Of a stretch of DNA of 9,203 nt, positions 1 through 6,108 are shown in pieces. Position numbers and translations under genes: made by a program. Source of the stretch: an uncultured Lachnospiraceae bacterium (GTDB taxonomy: Bacteria; Bacillota; Clostridia; Lachnospirales; Lachnospiraceae); contig CAMWSA010000130.1 of assembly GCA_947176785.1 (NCBI GenBank), positions 1 to 9,203 on the forward strand. Reading direction: 5' to 3'. Under the pieces are notes generated by a model that saw only the letters and a list, made by a program, of their open reading frames with translations, ran no database searches and was not told the DNA's origin. Within the stretch, counting starts at the first letter, position 1. Every line of letters starts with the position of its first letter.

Positions 1-177
1 AAAAAATACCGACCGCGTTATGGGCGGGATTTATTCCGTCGGGGATGGTACTGAGAGGGCGAATGCGGAACTATAACAGCAATCGCCCGCACAGTGCCTG
101 GAAAAAATACCGACCGCGTTATGGGCGGGATTTATTCCGTCGGGGATGGTACTGAGGGGGCGAATGCGGAACTATAA
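1..177. repeat. Two 76-nt direct repeats at 101-nt period upstream of oadA
   Basis: Copy 1 is 1-76 and copy 2 is 102-177. They differ only at A56 versus G157 and are separated by a 25-nt spacer. The window starts inside the array, so further copies upstream are possible. Each copy can be read as the last 24 codons of an ORF ending in Asn-Ala-Glu-Leu-stop (2-76 and 103-177), but in different frames. Each could also fold: 9-13 can pair with 38-42, or 13-19 with 62-68 (one G-U). It may be a duplicated 3' end of an upstream gene or a tandem structured leader; the sequence does not decide. Copy 2 ends just before the oadA ribosome binding site. Confidence 0.85.
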
Positions 178-192
178 ATGGAGGAGACGTAA

Positions 193-1620
193 ATGTCAGA
201 ACAAGCTAAAAAACCGATTAAAATAACGGAAACAATATTGCGTGATGCTCACCAGTCTCTGATTGCTACCAGGATGCCCACTGACTTCATGCTGCCCATC
301 GTGGAGAAGATGGATAAGGTCGGCTACCACTCTGTAGAGTGCTGGGGCGGCGCAACCTTTGACGCATCTCTGAGGTTCCTGAAGGAAGATCCCTGGGACA
401 GACTGCGCAAGCTTCGTGACGGTTTCAAGAACACCAAGCTGCAGATGCTGTTCCGCGGACAAAATATTCTGGGCTACAGACCCTATGCGGACGATGTGGT
501 AGATGCTTTTGTGCAGAAGTCCATCGCCAACGGTATTGATATTATCCGTATATTTGACTGTTTGAACTATCTGCCCAATCTGCAGGAGGCGGTAAACGCC
601 ACCAACCGGATGAAGAAGCAGGAGGGCAGGGGCCATGCGCAGGTGGCGCTGTCCTACACTCTGGGCGATGCCTACACTCTGGAATACTGGGCTGATATGG
701 CCAAAAAGATCGAGGAGATGGGAGCGGATTCCATTTGTATCAAGGATATGGCGGGGCTGTTGGTACCCTACAAGGCTTCCGAACTGATCGGGGCCATGAA
801 GGAGAACACCAAGCTGCCCATCCAGCTGCACACCCATTACACCTCCGGCGTGGCAGGCATGACATACTTAAAGGCGGTAGAGGCAGGCGTGGATGTGATC
901 GACACGGCTATGAGTCCTTTTGCCATGGGTACATCCCAGCCCGCCACTGAGGTTATGGTGGAGACATTCAGGGGCACCCCCTATGACACCGGTTTTGACC
1001 AGAACCTGCTGGCAGAGATCGCCGATTATTTCCGTCCTTACAGGGATGAATGCCTGAAGAGCGGCCTGCTCAACCCCAAGGTAATGGGCGTGGATATTAA
1101 GACATTGTTATATCAGGTACCCGGCGGTATGCTCTCCAACATGGTGAGCCAGCTGAAAGAGCAGAATGCGGAGGATAAGTATTATGATGTGCTGCGCGAG
1201 ATTCCCCAGGTGCGTAAGGATCTGGGCGAACCTCCTCTGGTTACGCCTTCTTCCCAGATCGTGGGTACTCAGGCAGTGTTCAACGTTCTGATGGGTGAGA
1301 GATACAAGATGGCTACCAAGGAGACCAAGGCAGTGCTGCGTGGCGAATACGGCCAGACCGTCAAGCCCATGAGCCAGGAAGTCATCGACAAGGTCATCCC
1401 TGGCGAGACCAGGCTCACCGGCCGATTTGCCGACACTCTGGGCAATGAGATGGATAAGCTGGAGGCCGAGATGAAGGAGTGGAAGCAGCAGGACGAGGAT
1501 GTGTTGTCCTATGCCCTGTTCCCCCAGGTGGCAACAGATTTCTTCAAATACCGCCAGGCCCAGCAGGAGAAGGTGGATATGACCCAGGCCGACACCAAGA
1601 ATGGCGCATATCCCGTATAA
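193..1620 (+). CDS. oadA: Oxaloacetate decarboxylase alpha / pyruvate carboxylase B subunit, carboxyltransferase without biotin domain
   Basis: This biotin-dependent carboxyltransferase moves CO2 between oxaloacetate/pyruvate and a biotin carrier protein in the cytosol. Residues about 8-280 form the HMGL-like TIM barrel, with the RDAHQSL motif at 17-23 (Asp18 metal ligand), ECWGGATFD near 49, Lys184 in IKDMAG (the position carbamylated in the transcarboxylase 5S family), and His213/His215 of HTHYTSG as metal ligands. The conserved C-terminal carboxylase domain follows (PGGMLSNM, TPSSQIVG). The protein is 475 residues. Full OadA proteins are nearer 590 and carry a biotinyl domain; here there is no AMKM biotinylation motif, so a separate carrier must serve it. 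The ATG is preceded by GGAGGAG at about 180-186. Whether it works as a Na+-pump decarboxylase or a two-subunit pyruvate carboxylase depends on partner genes outside the window. Confidence 0.93.
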   Translation: MSEQAKKPIKITETILRDAHQSLIATRMPTDFMLPIVEKMDKVGYHSVECWGGATFDASLRFLKEDPWDRLRKLRDGFKNTKLQMLFRGQNILGYRPYADDVVDAFVQKSIANGIDIIRIFDCLNYLPNLQEAVNATNRMKKQEGRGHAQVALSYTLGDAYTLEYWADMAKKIEEMGADSICIKDMAGLLVPYKASELIGAMKENTKLPIQLHTHYTSGVAGMTYLKAVEAGVDVIDTAMSPFAMGTSQPATEVMVETFRGTPYDTGFDQNLLAEIADYFRPYRDECLKSGLLNPKVMGVDIKTLLYQVPGGMLSNMVSQLKEQNAEDKYYDVLREIPQVRKDLGEPPLVTPSSQIVGTQAVFNVLMGERYKMATKETKAVLRGEYGQTVKPMSQEVIDKVIPGETRLTGRFADTLGNEMDKLEAEMKEWKQQDEDVLSYALFPQVATDFFKYRQAQQEKVDMTQADTKNGAYPV

Positions 1621-1646
1621 GAGGTTTTATACCATATCATCATATA

Positions 1647-1677
1647 AAAGTTCCGGTTCGATGAGAACCGGGACTTT
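1647..1677 (+). terminator. Hairpin terminator after oadA
   Basis: The arms 1647-1659 and 1665-1677 pair over 13 positions with one G-U and enclose a 5-nt loop. The arm ends in CTTT and is followed by GTTATAT, so the U-tract is weak. It starts 26 nt after the oadA stop and is the only good candidate for ending that transcript. Confidence 0.7.
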
Positions 1678-1686
1678 GTTATATCC

Positions 1687-1776
1687 ACGACCGATTAGCT
1701 TTTCCTTCCTGTACGGCACATGCTGCCCAATTATGCAGCATGTGCCGTACAGGAATTGGAAAATCTTAGCGGTCGT
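1687..1776. repeat. 90-nt inverted repeat with perfect 19-bp core
   Basis: The core arms 1708-1726 and 1735-1753 are exact reverse complements around an 8-nt loop. Pairing continues outward imperfectly. TTTTCC (1700-1705) pairs with GGAAAA (1758-1763), and the outermost ACGACCG (1687-1693) pairs with CGGTCGT (1770-1776). About 37 of 40 left-arm positions can pair. No U-tract follows on either strand, so it is not an ordinary intrinsic terminator. I see no coding function and no convincing target-site duplication. It may be a MITE-like insertion, an operator region or an RNA-stabilising hairpin. It lies exactly at the change from the oadA region to the A+T-rich cassette. Confidence 0.9.
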
Positions 1777-1785
1777 TAGTATATA
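1756..1785 (+). promoter_or_regulatory. Possible promoter of the regulator operon
   Basis: TTGGAA at 1756-1761 and TATATA at 1780-1785 are spaced by 18 nt and resemble -35 and -10 boxes. They overlap the right arm of the inverted repeat. No better candidate was seen between the oadA terminator and the response regulator. The match is moderate and a transcript start would lie about 140 nt before the gene. Confidence 0.3.
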
Positions 1786-1789
1786 TCCC

Positions 1790-1927
1790 TGGTTTATCTG
1801 GTTAAGCGAAAATCTGAATGATGCATGGGCAAAAGGTATGGAAGCCGTGGCTAAATCCAGCCGCTTATGGCTGATACCAAAGGATGCAGAGAAGCCAGCG
1901 GATAAGCGAAGAAAGGATAGGGCGTAA
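1790..1927 (+). pseudogene. C-terminal remnant of an excisionase-like HTH DNA-binding protein
   Basis: One frame ending at TAA 1925-1927 reads RLWLIPKDAEKPADKRRKDR at its end. The W-x-IP-x-DAEKPAD pattern is the typical C-terminus of small Firmicute HTH_17/excisionase-like proteins common in mobile elements and their cargo. The expected HTH upstream is missing: the frame runs into the inverted repeat about 14 nt upstream of 1790, and no start with a good ribosome binding site precedes the motif. I read it as a decayed 3' end, truncated where the inverted repeat begins. The family assignment is from memory of the motif. The alternative is a chance open frame, but the motif match is long. Confidence 0.5.
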
Positions 1928-1931
1928 TCAT

Positions 1932-2612
1932 ATGTCAAATATCTTGGTGGTTGAAGATGATCTATTGCTTAGCGATATGATAAAGCGGCTGTTATTTCAA
2001 AATAAGTATGATGTAGTTCCCGCATATTCCGGCAGTGAAGCACTTCTGATTTTGGAAAAGAGGCGGTTTGATCTCATCCTGCTGGATCTCATGCTGCCCG
2101 GGCTTTCCGGGGAATCCGTTTTGGAGGAAATCAGAAAGAAAGCAGATATTCCCGTCATTGGTATATCTGCAAAAACGGATATTGACAGTCGAATAAATTT
2201 CATAAAAAACGGTGCGGATGATTATCTTGTGAAACCGTTTGATAATGCAGAACTTCTTGTCCGTATTGAGGCCGTGTTGCGGCGTATTCAAAAAAACAGG
2301 GTATGTGATACCGTCCTATGCTTCAAGGATTTAACCTTAAATACTGACACTTTGGAAGTGAGGATCAAGGATATACCAATCAGCTTAACAAAGTATGAAT
2401 ATCTGATACTTCAATTACTCATGTCTGCTCCAAACAAGGTATTTACTAAAAACAATATATTTGAAAGTGTTTGGAACGAAGAATTTTTTGGTGATGATAA
2501 TGCAATCAATGTTCATATCAGCAATTTACGTAAGAAATTTATCAAAGCCAATCCGCAGGAACAGTATATACAAACTGTATGGGGATTGGGATTCAAAATG
2601 CAGGAGCAGTGA
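1932..2612 (+). CDS. OmpR-family response regulator
   Basis: This is a cytosolic transcription factor activated by phosphorylation from its partner kinase. The receiver domain (about 3-115) has the acidic pair Asp9/Asp10, phospho-acceptor Asp52 in LLDLMLPG, Ser79 and Lys101 in VKPF. The winged-helix DNA-binding domain (about 130-226) ends in the usual TVWGLGFKM. At 226 residues it has the normal family length. The chosen ATG gives MSNILVVEDD, the family's usual N-terminus, with AGGG about 9 nt upstream. An in-frame ATG at 1884 would add 16 atypical residues and lacks a good ribosome binding site. It is first in a tight operon with an ABC transporter and kinase. Its likely targets are the cassette's own promoters. 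Confidence 0.95.
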   Translation: MSNILVVEDDLLLSDMIKRLLFQNKYDVVPAYSGSEALLILEKRRFDLILLDLMLPGLSGESVLEEIRKKADIPVIGISAKTDIDSRINFIKNGADDYLVKPFDNAELLVRIEAVLRRIQKNRVCDTVLCFKDLTLNTDTLEVRIKDIPISLTKYEYLILQLLMSAPNKVFTKNNIFESVWNEEFFGDDNAINVHISNLRKKFIKANPQEQYIQTVWGLGFKMQEQ

Positions 2613-2615
2613 GGG

Positions 2616-3512
2616 ATGGTACAAATAGAAGCGGCTTTAGAACTAAAAAATGTATCTTATGTTTTCCATGACCGCAAGGGAATAACCGATGTATCCCTGC
2701 AAGTAAGGCGAGGGGAAATCTATATGCTGTACGGCGGGCATAATGCAGGAAAAACCCTATTACTGCAAGTCCTGACAGGTGCAGTCATTCCGCAGACAGG
2801 AACGATCAAGCTGTTTGGGAATTCTGATTATTTGCAGGAAAAACGCAGAATTGGTTATGTCCCGCAAAAACCATATTCCCTGGGTAAAATGTCGGTTTCG
2901 GATATGCTGCACTATTTTGCGCTGTCTTATGGGGTACTGGAAAAGGAATTTGACAAAGCGCTTGATTTAAACCTCACCGAAAAAAAGGCAGTATGCCATT
3001 TGCCATTCTTTATGCAGAAAAAAATAAGCATAGGGATAGCTTTATTAGGAAAGCCGGATATGATAATATTAGACGACCCATTTCACGGACTTGACTCACA
3101 GGAATGTGAATATCTTCTGTCAACCCTTTCTTCACTGAATGAAGAGAGAAACATGACCATTATGCTGACGGGACAGGATTATGAGCCCGCTTCCCGGATT
3201 GTAAAGAAATATGGCATTCTTGCTGACGGGAGGCTGAAAGTCGAATTGACGCCTGATCAAATAAATCAAGAATGCAGCCGTTGCATAAAAATCAGAACGC
3301 CACAGGTGGCGAGAGCAATCACAATCCTTCAAAGCGATTTTCCACAATATGAAGTCCTGGGGGACGATGTAATCAGGGTGTTTTGTCCCGTGTCCTATTC
3401 GGCAGAAATAAACGCAAAATTAGTATCTTCCGGTATTGAAGTATGTGAAATTGGAATTGCCGGAATGAACCCACAGTCATTTTTATCGGCATTAACGGAG
3501 GTGAAGCTTTAA
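2616..3512 (+). CDS. ABC transporter ATP-binding protein with degenerate catalytic motifs
   Basis: This 298-residue protein is the nucleotide-binding subunit of an ABC-2 type exporter of the BcrA-like group. Walker A is intact (GGHNAGKT, 40-47) and Gln84 is a normal Q-loop. The rest departs from consensus. The signature position reads LPFFM (129-133) instead of LSGGQ. Walker B ends in Asp153 followed by Asp154 where the catalytic Glu is expected. The switch His is Gln187 in LTGQDYE. Residues about 215-298 are the small C-terminal domain usual for this group. It starts 3 nt after the regulator stop with AGGAG about 9 nt upstream, and abuts the permease gene. It should bind ATP, but hydrolysis is doubtful; a sensing or regulatory role with the neighbouring kinase is my inference. 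The reading frame is intact, so it is not decaying. Confidence 0.9.
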   Translation: MVQIEAALELKNVSYVFHDRKGITDVSLQVRRGEIYMLYGGHNAGKTLLLQVLTGAVIPQTGTIKLFGNSDYLQEKRRIGYVPQKPYSLGKMSVSDMLHYFALSYGVLEKEFDKALDLNLTEKKAVCHLPFFMQKKISIGIALLGKPDMIILDDPFHGLDSQECEYLLSTLSSLNEERNMTIMLTGQDYEPASRIVKKYGILADGRLKVELTPDQINQECSRCIKIRTPQVARAITILQSDFPQYEVLGDDVIRVFCPVSYSAEINAKLVSSGIEVCEIGIAGMNPQSFLSALTEVKL

Positions 3513-4286
3513 ATGTTTCGGATTTTGCAAAGTGAATTATACCGTATCCGTAAAAAACCCTTATTCTTTTTCTGCCTTATGCTGTCTGCATTTTTTATGT
3601 TTGCGTATGCTTTGACTTTTCATTATGATACGGTTAAAGCGGCAGGGCTGACAGGGGGCATCGCTTCGTTGAATGATTATACAGAGTTTCTGTTTTCGGA
3701 CTATAGTCTTGTCATTCCAATAACCATTTTCCAACTGGCCTATGTGGCAGAGGACTATCAAAAAGGGATCCATGAAATCTTGTTTGCGAAAGGAATATCC
3801 AGGTTTGATTTTTTCTTTGGGAAATTGACTGCATTATGGATCGCCACTCTTTTTTACCTTATTTTCAGTTTTTTTATGGCCTATGTCTTTATAATGGCTA
3901 TTTGGATAAAGCAGACAAATATTCAAATTTCGTTTGTTCATATTTGTGGGTACCTGATCTTGCAGGTTCTTTGTTTTATTGGCTATTCCTCATTCCTATG
4001 GCTGTTAAGCTGCCTGCTGCCTTATCGCAATATTGCGTTAGCTGTGATGTTTTTCCTTTTAGGAACACTGTATCTCTATTTAACAAAAATAAGCACCGCT
4101 TTGAATTTGGAGTATTCACTTTATAAATGTTGGATTGTAGGGCTGTCTGATCAAATGGAGATCAACCTGTCTATAAGCCAGTTACCTCCTGTTTTGCTTA
4201 CTATTGCAGCCTATATTTTTTTACCGGCTGGGGCAGCATATTGGATTTATCGGAAAACAAATTTGCGAAAACAGGAAAGAAGGTAA
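3513..4286 (+). CDS. ABC-2 type permease, partner of the degenerate ATPase
   Basis: This 257-residue integral membrane protein has about six hydrophobic segments, near 17-35, 64-79, 105-128, 142-165, 170-190 and 222-245. The N-terminus (LQSELYRIRKKP) is the amphipathic lead-in typical of BcrB/LanE-like ABC-2 permeases, and the C-terminus is basic. The ATG directly follows the stop of the ATPase gene, with GGAGGTG about 10 nt upstream, so both are surely coexpressed as a transporter. There is no large extracellular domain of the BceB kind, so if this transporter senses a peptide it must do so through its membrane segments. The substrate is unknown; an antimicrobial peptide is inferred from context only. 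Confidence 0.85.
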   Translation: MFRILQSELYRIRKKPLFFFCLMLSAFFMFAYALTFHYDTVKAAGLTGGIASLNDYTEFLFSDYSLVIPITIFQLAYVAEDYQKGIHEILFAKGISRFDFFFGKLTALWIATLFYLIFSFFMAYVFIMAIWIKQTNIQISFVHICGYLILQVLCFIGYSSFLWLLSCLLPYRNIALAVMFFLLGTLYLYLTKISTALNLEYSLYKCWIVGLSDQMEINLSISQLPPVLLTIAAYIFLPAGAAYWIYRKTNLRKQERR

Positions 4287-4290
4287 GCCT

Positions 4291-5187
4291 ATGTGGTTTT
4301 TTTGTCTGGCCCTGATGATATGCAGTGTGGGGCTGTTTGCAAAAATGGCGATTCAAAAAAGGCAGATTAACAGCATCAAAACCCAGATTGATTTTCTATG
4401 TTCCCGTGATACAGGGGCACAAATAACATTGGAAAGAATTGATAAAAGCACAGAGCATTTAGCAGAAAGCATCAATCTGCTTCTGGAAAGATACCGTGAC
4501 ACAGGACAACAGATCAAAAAAAGCAACGCTCTGTTTAAAGATACGATTACAAGCCTTTCACACGATTTGCGGACGCCGCTTGCAACTGCAAATGGATATA
4601 TCCAATTATTGACAGAACAGGAATTAACGCAGGAACAGAGAGAGTATGTCGAAATAGCACACGAAAGAATTACCGCCGTAAAGGTTTTGCTTGACCAGCT
4701 ATTTGAATTTGCAAGGATTGAAGCAAATGAATTAAAGCTTGTGAGGCAGCGGGCAGATATAAACAGCCTTCTGCGAGATGTCCTTGCAATGTATTACAGT
4801 GACTTTGAGAAAAAACACCCGATACTGGATATTCGTATCCCGGATACTCCCTTTATCATATGGGCGGATAAAGAAGCCCTGGGCCGTGTATTCTCAAATA
4901 TTATTTACAATGCCCTGATACATGGTGACAGGGAATATAGAATTGCTTCTTTTCAAACGGAGAAGGTTTATCAGATAACCGTTTCAAACTATTCTGAAAC
5001 GATATGCGCAGAGGATATTCCCTATTTGTTTGACAGGTTTTATACCACAGATCAGTCACGGAGTAAAAAGACAACGGGCTTGGGGCTGGCAATCGCAAAA
5101 AAACTGACAGAAAAAATGGGCGGCAGCATATCGGCAAAGCTGCATGACAAAAACTTTGAAATAAAAATTATATTTCCCGCTAATTAA
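4291..5187 (+). CDS. Sensor histidine kinase with a single N-terminal membrane segment
   Basis: This 298-residue kinase is the presumed partner of the response regulator at the head of the operon. One hydrophobic segment (about 3-20) is followed directly by a cytoplasmic linker; no extracellular sensor loop exists. The phospho-acceptor is His91 in SHDLRTPL. The N-box includes Asn203/Asn207 (NIIYNAL), the F-box reads YLFDRFY, and G2 is GLGLAI near the C-terminus. The usual DxGxG of G1 is replaced by NYSE, as often seen in kinases of peptide-resistance systems. The chosen ATG has AGAAGG about 7 nt upstream and lies 4 nt after the permease stop; an in-frame ATG at 4204 would overlap the permease by 83 nt and lacks support. 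With no sensor of its own, it probably senses through the membrane or the neighbouring transporter. Confidence 0.93.
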   Translation: MWFFCLALMICSVGLFAKMAIQKRQINSIKTQIDFLCSRDTGAQITLERIDKSTEHLAESINLLLERYRDTGQQIKKSNALFKDTITSLSHDLRTPLATANGYIQLLTEQELTQEQREYVEIAHERITAVKVLLDQLFEFARIEANELKLVRQRADINSLLRDVLAMYYSDFEKKHPILDIRIPDTPFIIWADKEALGRVFSNIIYNALIHGDREYRIASFQTEKVYQITVSNYSETICAEDIPYLFDRFYTTDQSRSKKTTGLGLAIAKKLTEKMGGSISAKLHDKNFEIKIIFPAN

Positions 5188-5212
5188 GGGCTGCTTCGGC
5201 AGTTCTTTTTTT
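5186..5212 (+). terminator. Rho-independent terminator with UUCG tetraloop
   Basis: The stem 5188-5194/5199-5205 has seven pairs, two of them G-U, around a very stable C(UUCG)G loop, and is followed by seven T (5206-5212). AA at 5186-5187 can extend the pairing, overlapping the kinase stop codon. It separates the regulator-transporter-kinase unit from the small-peptide/ABC unit, so the latter needs its own promoter. Confidence 0.88.
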
Positions 5213-5214
5213 CT

Positions 5215-5236
5215 TTAGACTTTCCTTAGGATTTTC
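5215..5236 (+). promoter_or_regulatory. Possible response-regulator site: two 11-bp direct repeats
   Basis: 5215-5225 and 5226-5236 both start with TTAG and match at 8 of 11 positions (TTAGACTTTCC and TTAGGATTTTC). Direct repeats one helical turn apart are the classic binding layout of OmpR/PhoB-type regulators. The site lies just after the terminator and about 54 nt before the small-peptide gene, with CATATA (5247-5252) as a weak -10 candidate and no clear -35, as expected for an activated promoter. Confidence 0.45.
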
Positions 5237-5241
5237 ATAGA

Positions 5242-5297
5242 GAAATCATATACCTTTCTGCTACCATGTACAGCAAGGAGGTAAAATATATGATTTC
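5242..5297 (+). promoter_or_regulatory. Inverted repeat burying the RBS and start of the small-peptide gene
   Basis: 5242-5252 and 5287-5297 are perfect 11-nt reverse complements. Inside them, 5253-5262 can pair with 5272-5281 over ten positions (seven Watson-Crick, two G-U, one mismatch). The ribosome binding site AAGGAGG (5275-5281) and the ATG (5290-5292) both lie within the paired right arm. If the transcript starts upstream of 5242 the mRNA could hide its own translation start. As DNA the same palindrome could instead be a repressor site. Confidence 0.5.
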
Positions 5298-5406
5298 TAT
5301 GTTTGTTTTAATTATTTCTTTGATTGCCCTTGCAGCCTGCATTTTGGCTGCTGTCAGCGGGATTTTGAGCGACGGGATAAAAGGGCCTTTTCTTTTCACA
5401 CAGTAA
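5290..5406 (+). CDS. 38-residue small membrane peptide
   Basis: An ORF too short for usual gene calling, with a strong ribosome binding site (AAGGAGG, 8 nt before ATG). It encodes one hydrophobic stretch, about residues 4-25, containing LIALAAC, and a short polar tail (SDGIKGPFLFTQ). LAAC resembles a lipobox, but there is no N-terminal positive charge, so a simple single-pass membrane peptide is more likely. Its stop lies 9 nt before the next ATG, and the next ribosome binding site (GGAGGTG) follows at once. It is thus the first gene of the second ABC unit. I do not recognise a family. It could be a small accessory subunit of the transporter, a regulatory peptide acting on the kinase, or a leader ORF controlling downstream translation. 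Confidence 0.6.
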   Translation: MISMFVLIISLIALAACILAAVSGILSDGIKGPFLFTQ

Positions 5407-5415
5407 TGGAGGTGC

Positions 5416-6108
5416 ATGATGTTACGGATCAATAATGTGAATTTGAATGCAGGTAACGCTGTTTTGCTTCATAATATCAACGTTACACTGGAACTGGGAA
5501 AAATCTATGGTGTTCTTGGACCGAATGGTGCGGGAAAAACAACATTGTTTAAGTCTATACTGGGGCTGACAGATTATACCGGGGAAATTCTTTCTGATAA
5601 TCAGCCCGTTTCCAGCCGATTATTTGGAAGCCTGATCGAATACCCTGCTTTTTACCCAAAACTGACCGCAGAAGAAAATTTGCGGTTACATGCAAGATAT
5701 TTGAAAATCAACAACCCCGATCTTAAAACAGCGCTGGAGCAGGTAAATTTGTGGGAAGCAAGAAACAAACTTTTTTCACAGCTTTCTCTTGGTATGCGTC
5801 AACGGCTGGGCATTGCCCGTGCATTTTTAGGAAATGTGAAGTATCTGCTGCTGGACGAACCCACAAATGGACTTGATCCTATGGGAATTAAAGAAATCCG
5901 GCTTCTCTTAAAAGAACGTCTGAAATCCCGGGAGCGCTGTATTTTGGTATCAAGCCATAATCTCACAGAGATTGCGGCTATTACCGATTGTCTGATCTTC
6001 ATTAAAAATGGACGCATTGTGAAGATTTTGGAAAACAGCTATAGCGAGCAGGAATTGGAAATCATTTATGAAAAAATTATAACTTCCAGAGAGGAGGATG
6101 CCCAATGA
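5416..6108 (+). CDS. ABC transporter ATP-binding protein, lantibiotic-immunity (LanF/BcrA) type
   Basis: This 230-residue ATPase powers a peptide-type ABC-2 exporter at the inner face of the membrane. All catalytic motifs are standard: Walker A GPNGAGKT (35-42), signature LSLGMRQR (123-130), Walker B Asp147 and catalytic Glu148 (LLLDEP), D-loop GLD, and His181 in SSH. The Q-loop position is Glu75 in IEYPAFYPKLT. This E-loop replaces the Q-loop in LanF-type lantibiotic immunity ATPases, which supports antimicrobial-peptide self-protection or resistance. ATG at 5416 (or the next ATG at 5419) follows GGAGGTG. It overlaps the permease gene by 4 nt, so the two are translationally coupled. No lantibiotic structural or modification gene is in the window, so resistance to foreign peptides is more likely than producer immunity. 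Confidence 0.92.
   Translation: MMLRINNVNLNAGNAVLLHNINVTLELGKIYGVLGPNGAGKTTLFKSILGLTDYTGEILSDNQPVSSRLFGSLIEYPAFYPKLTAEENLRLHARYLKINNPDLKTALEQVNLWEARNKLFSQLSLGMRQRLGIARAFLGNVKYLLLDEPTNGLDPMGIKEIRLLLKERLKSRERCILVSSHNLTEIAAITDCLIFIKNGRIVKILENSYSEQELEIIYEKIITSREEDAQ

Noticed and set aside
1..177. CRISPR array
   Set aside because: There are only two 76-nt units with one 25-nt spacer, and the repeat is too long for a CRISPR repeat.
196..837. 213-codon ORF on the minus strand inside oadA
   Set aside because: It is antisense to a strongly recognised carboxyltransferase, has no recognisable domain and reflects codon bias of the sense gene.
1601..1789. Open frame leading from the oadA end through the inverted repeat into the HTH remnant
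   Set aside because: It crosses a terminator and a palindrome, its start lies inside oadA, and only the last 45 codons look protein-like.
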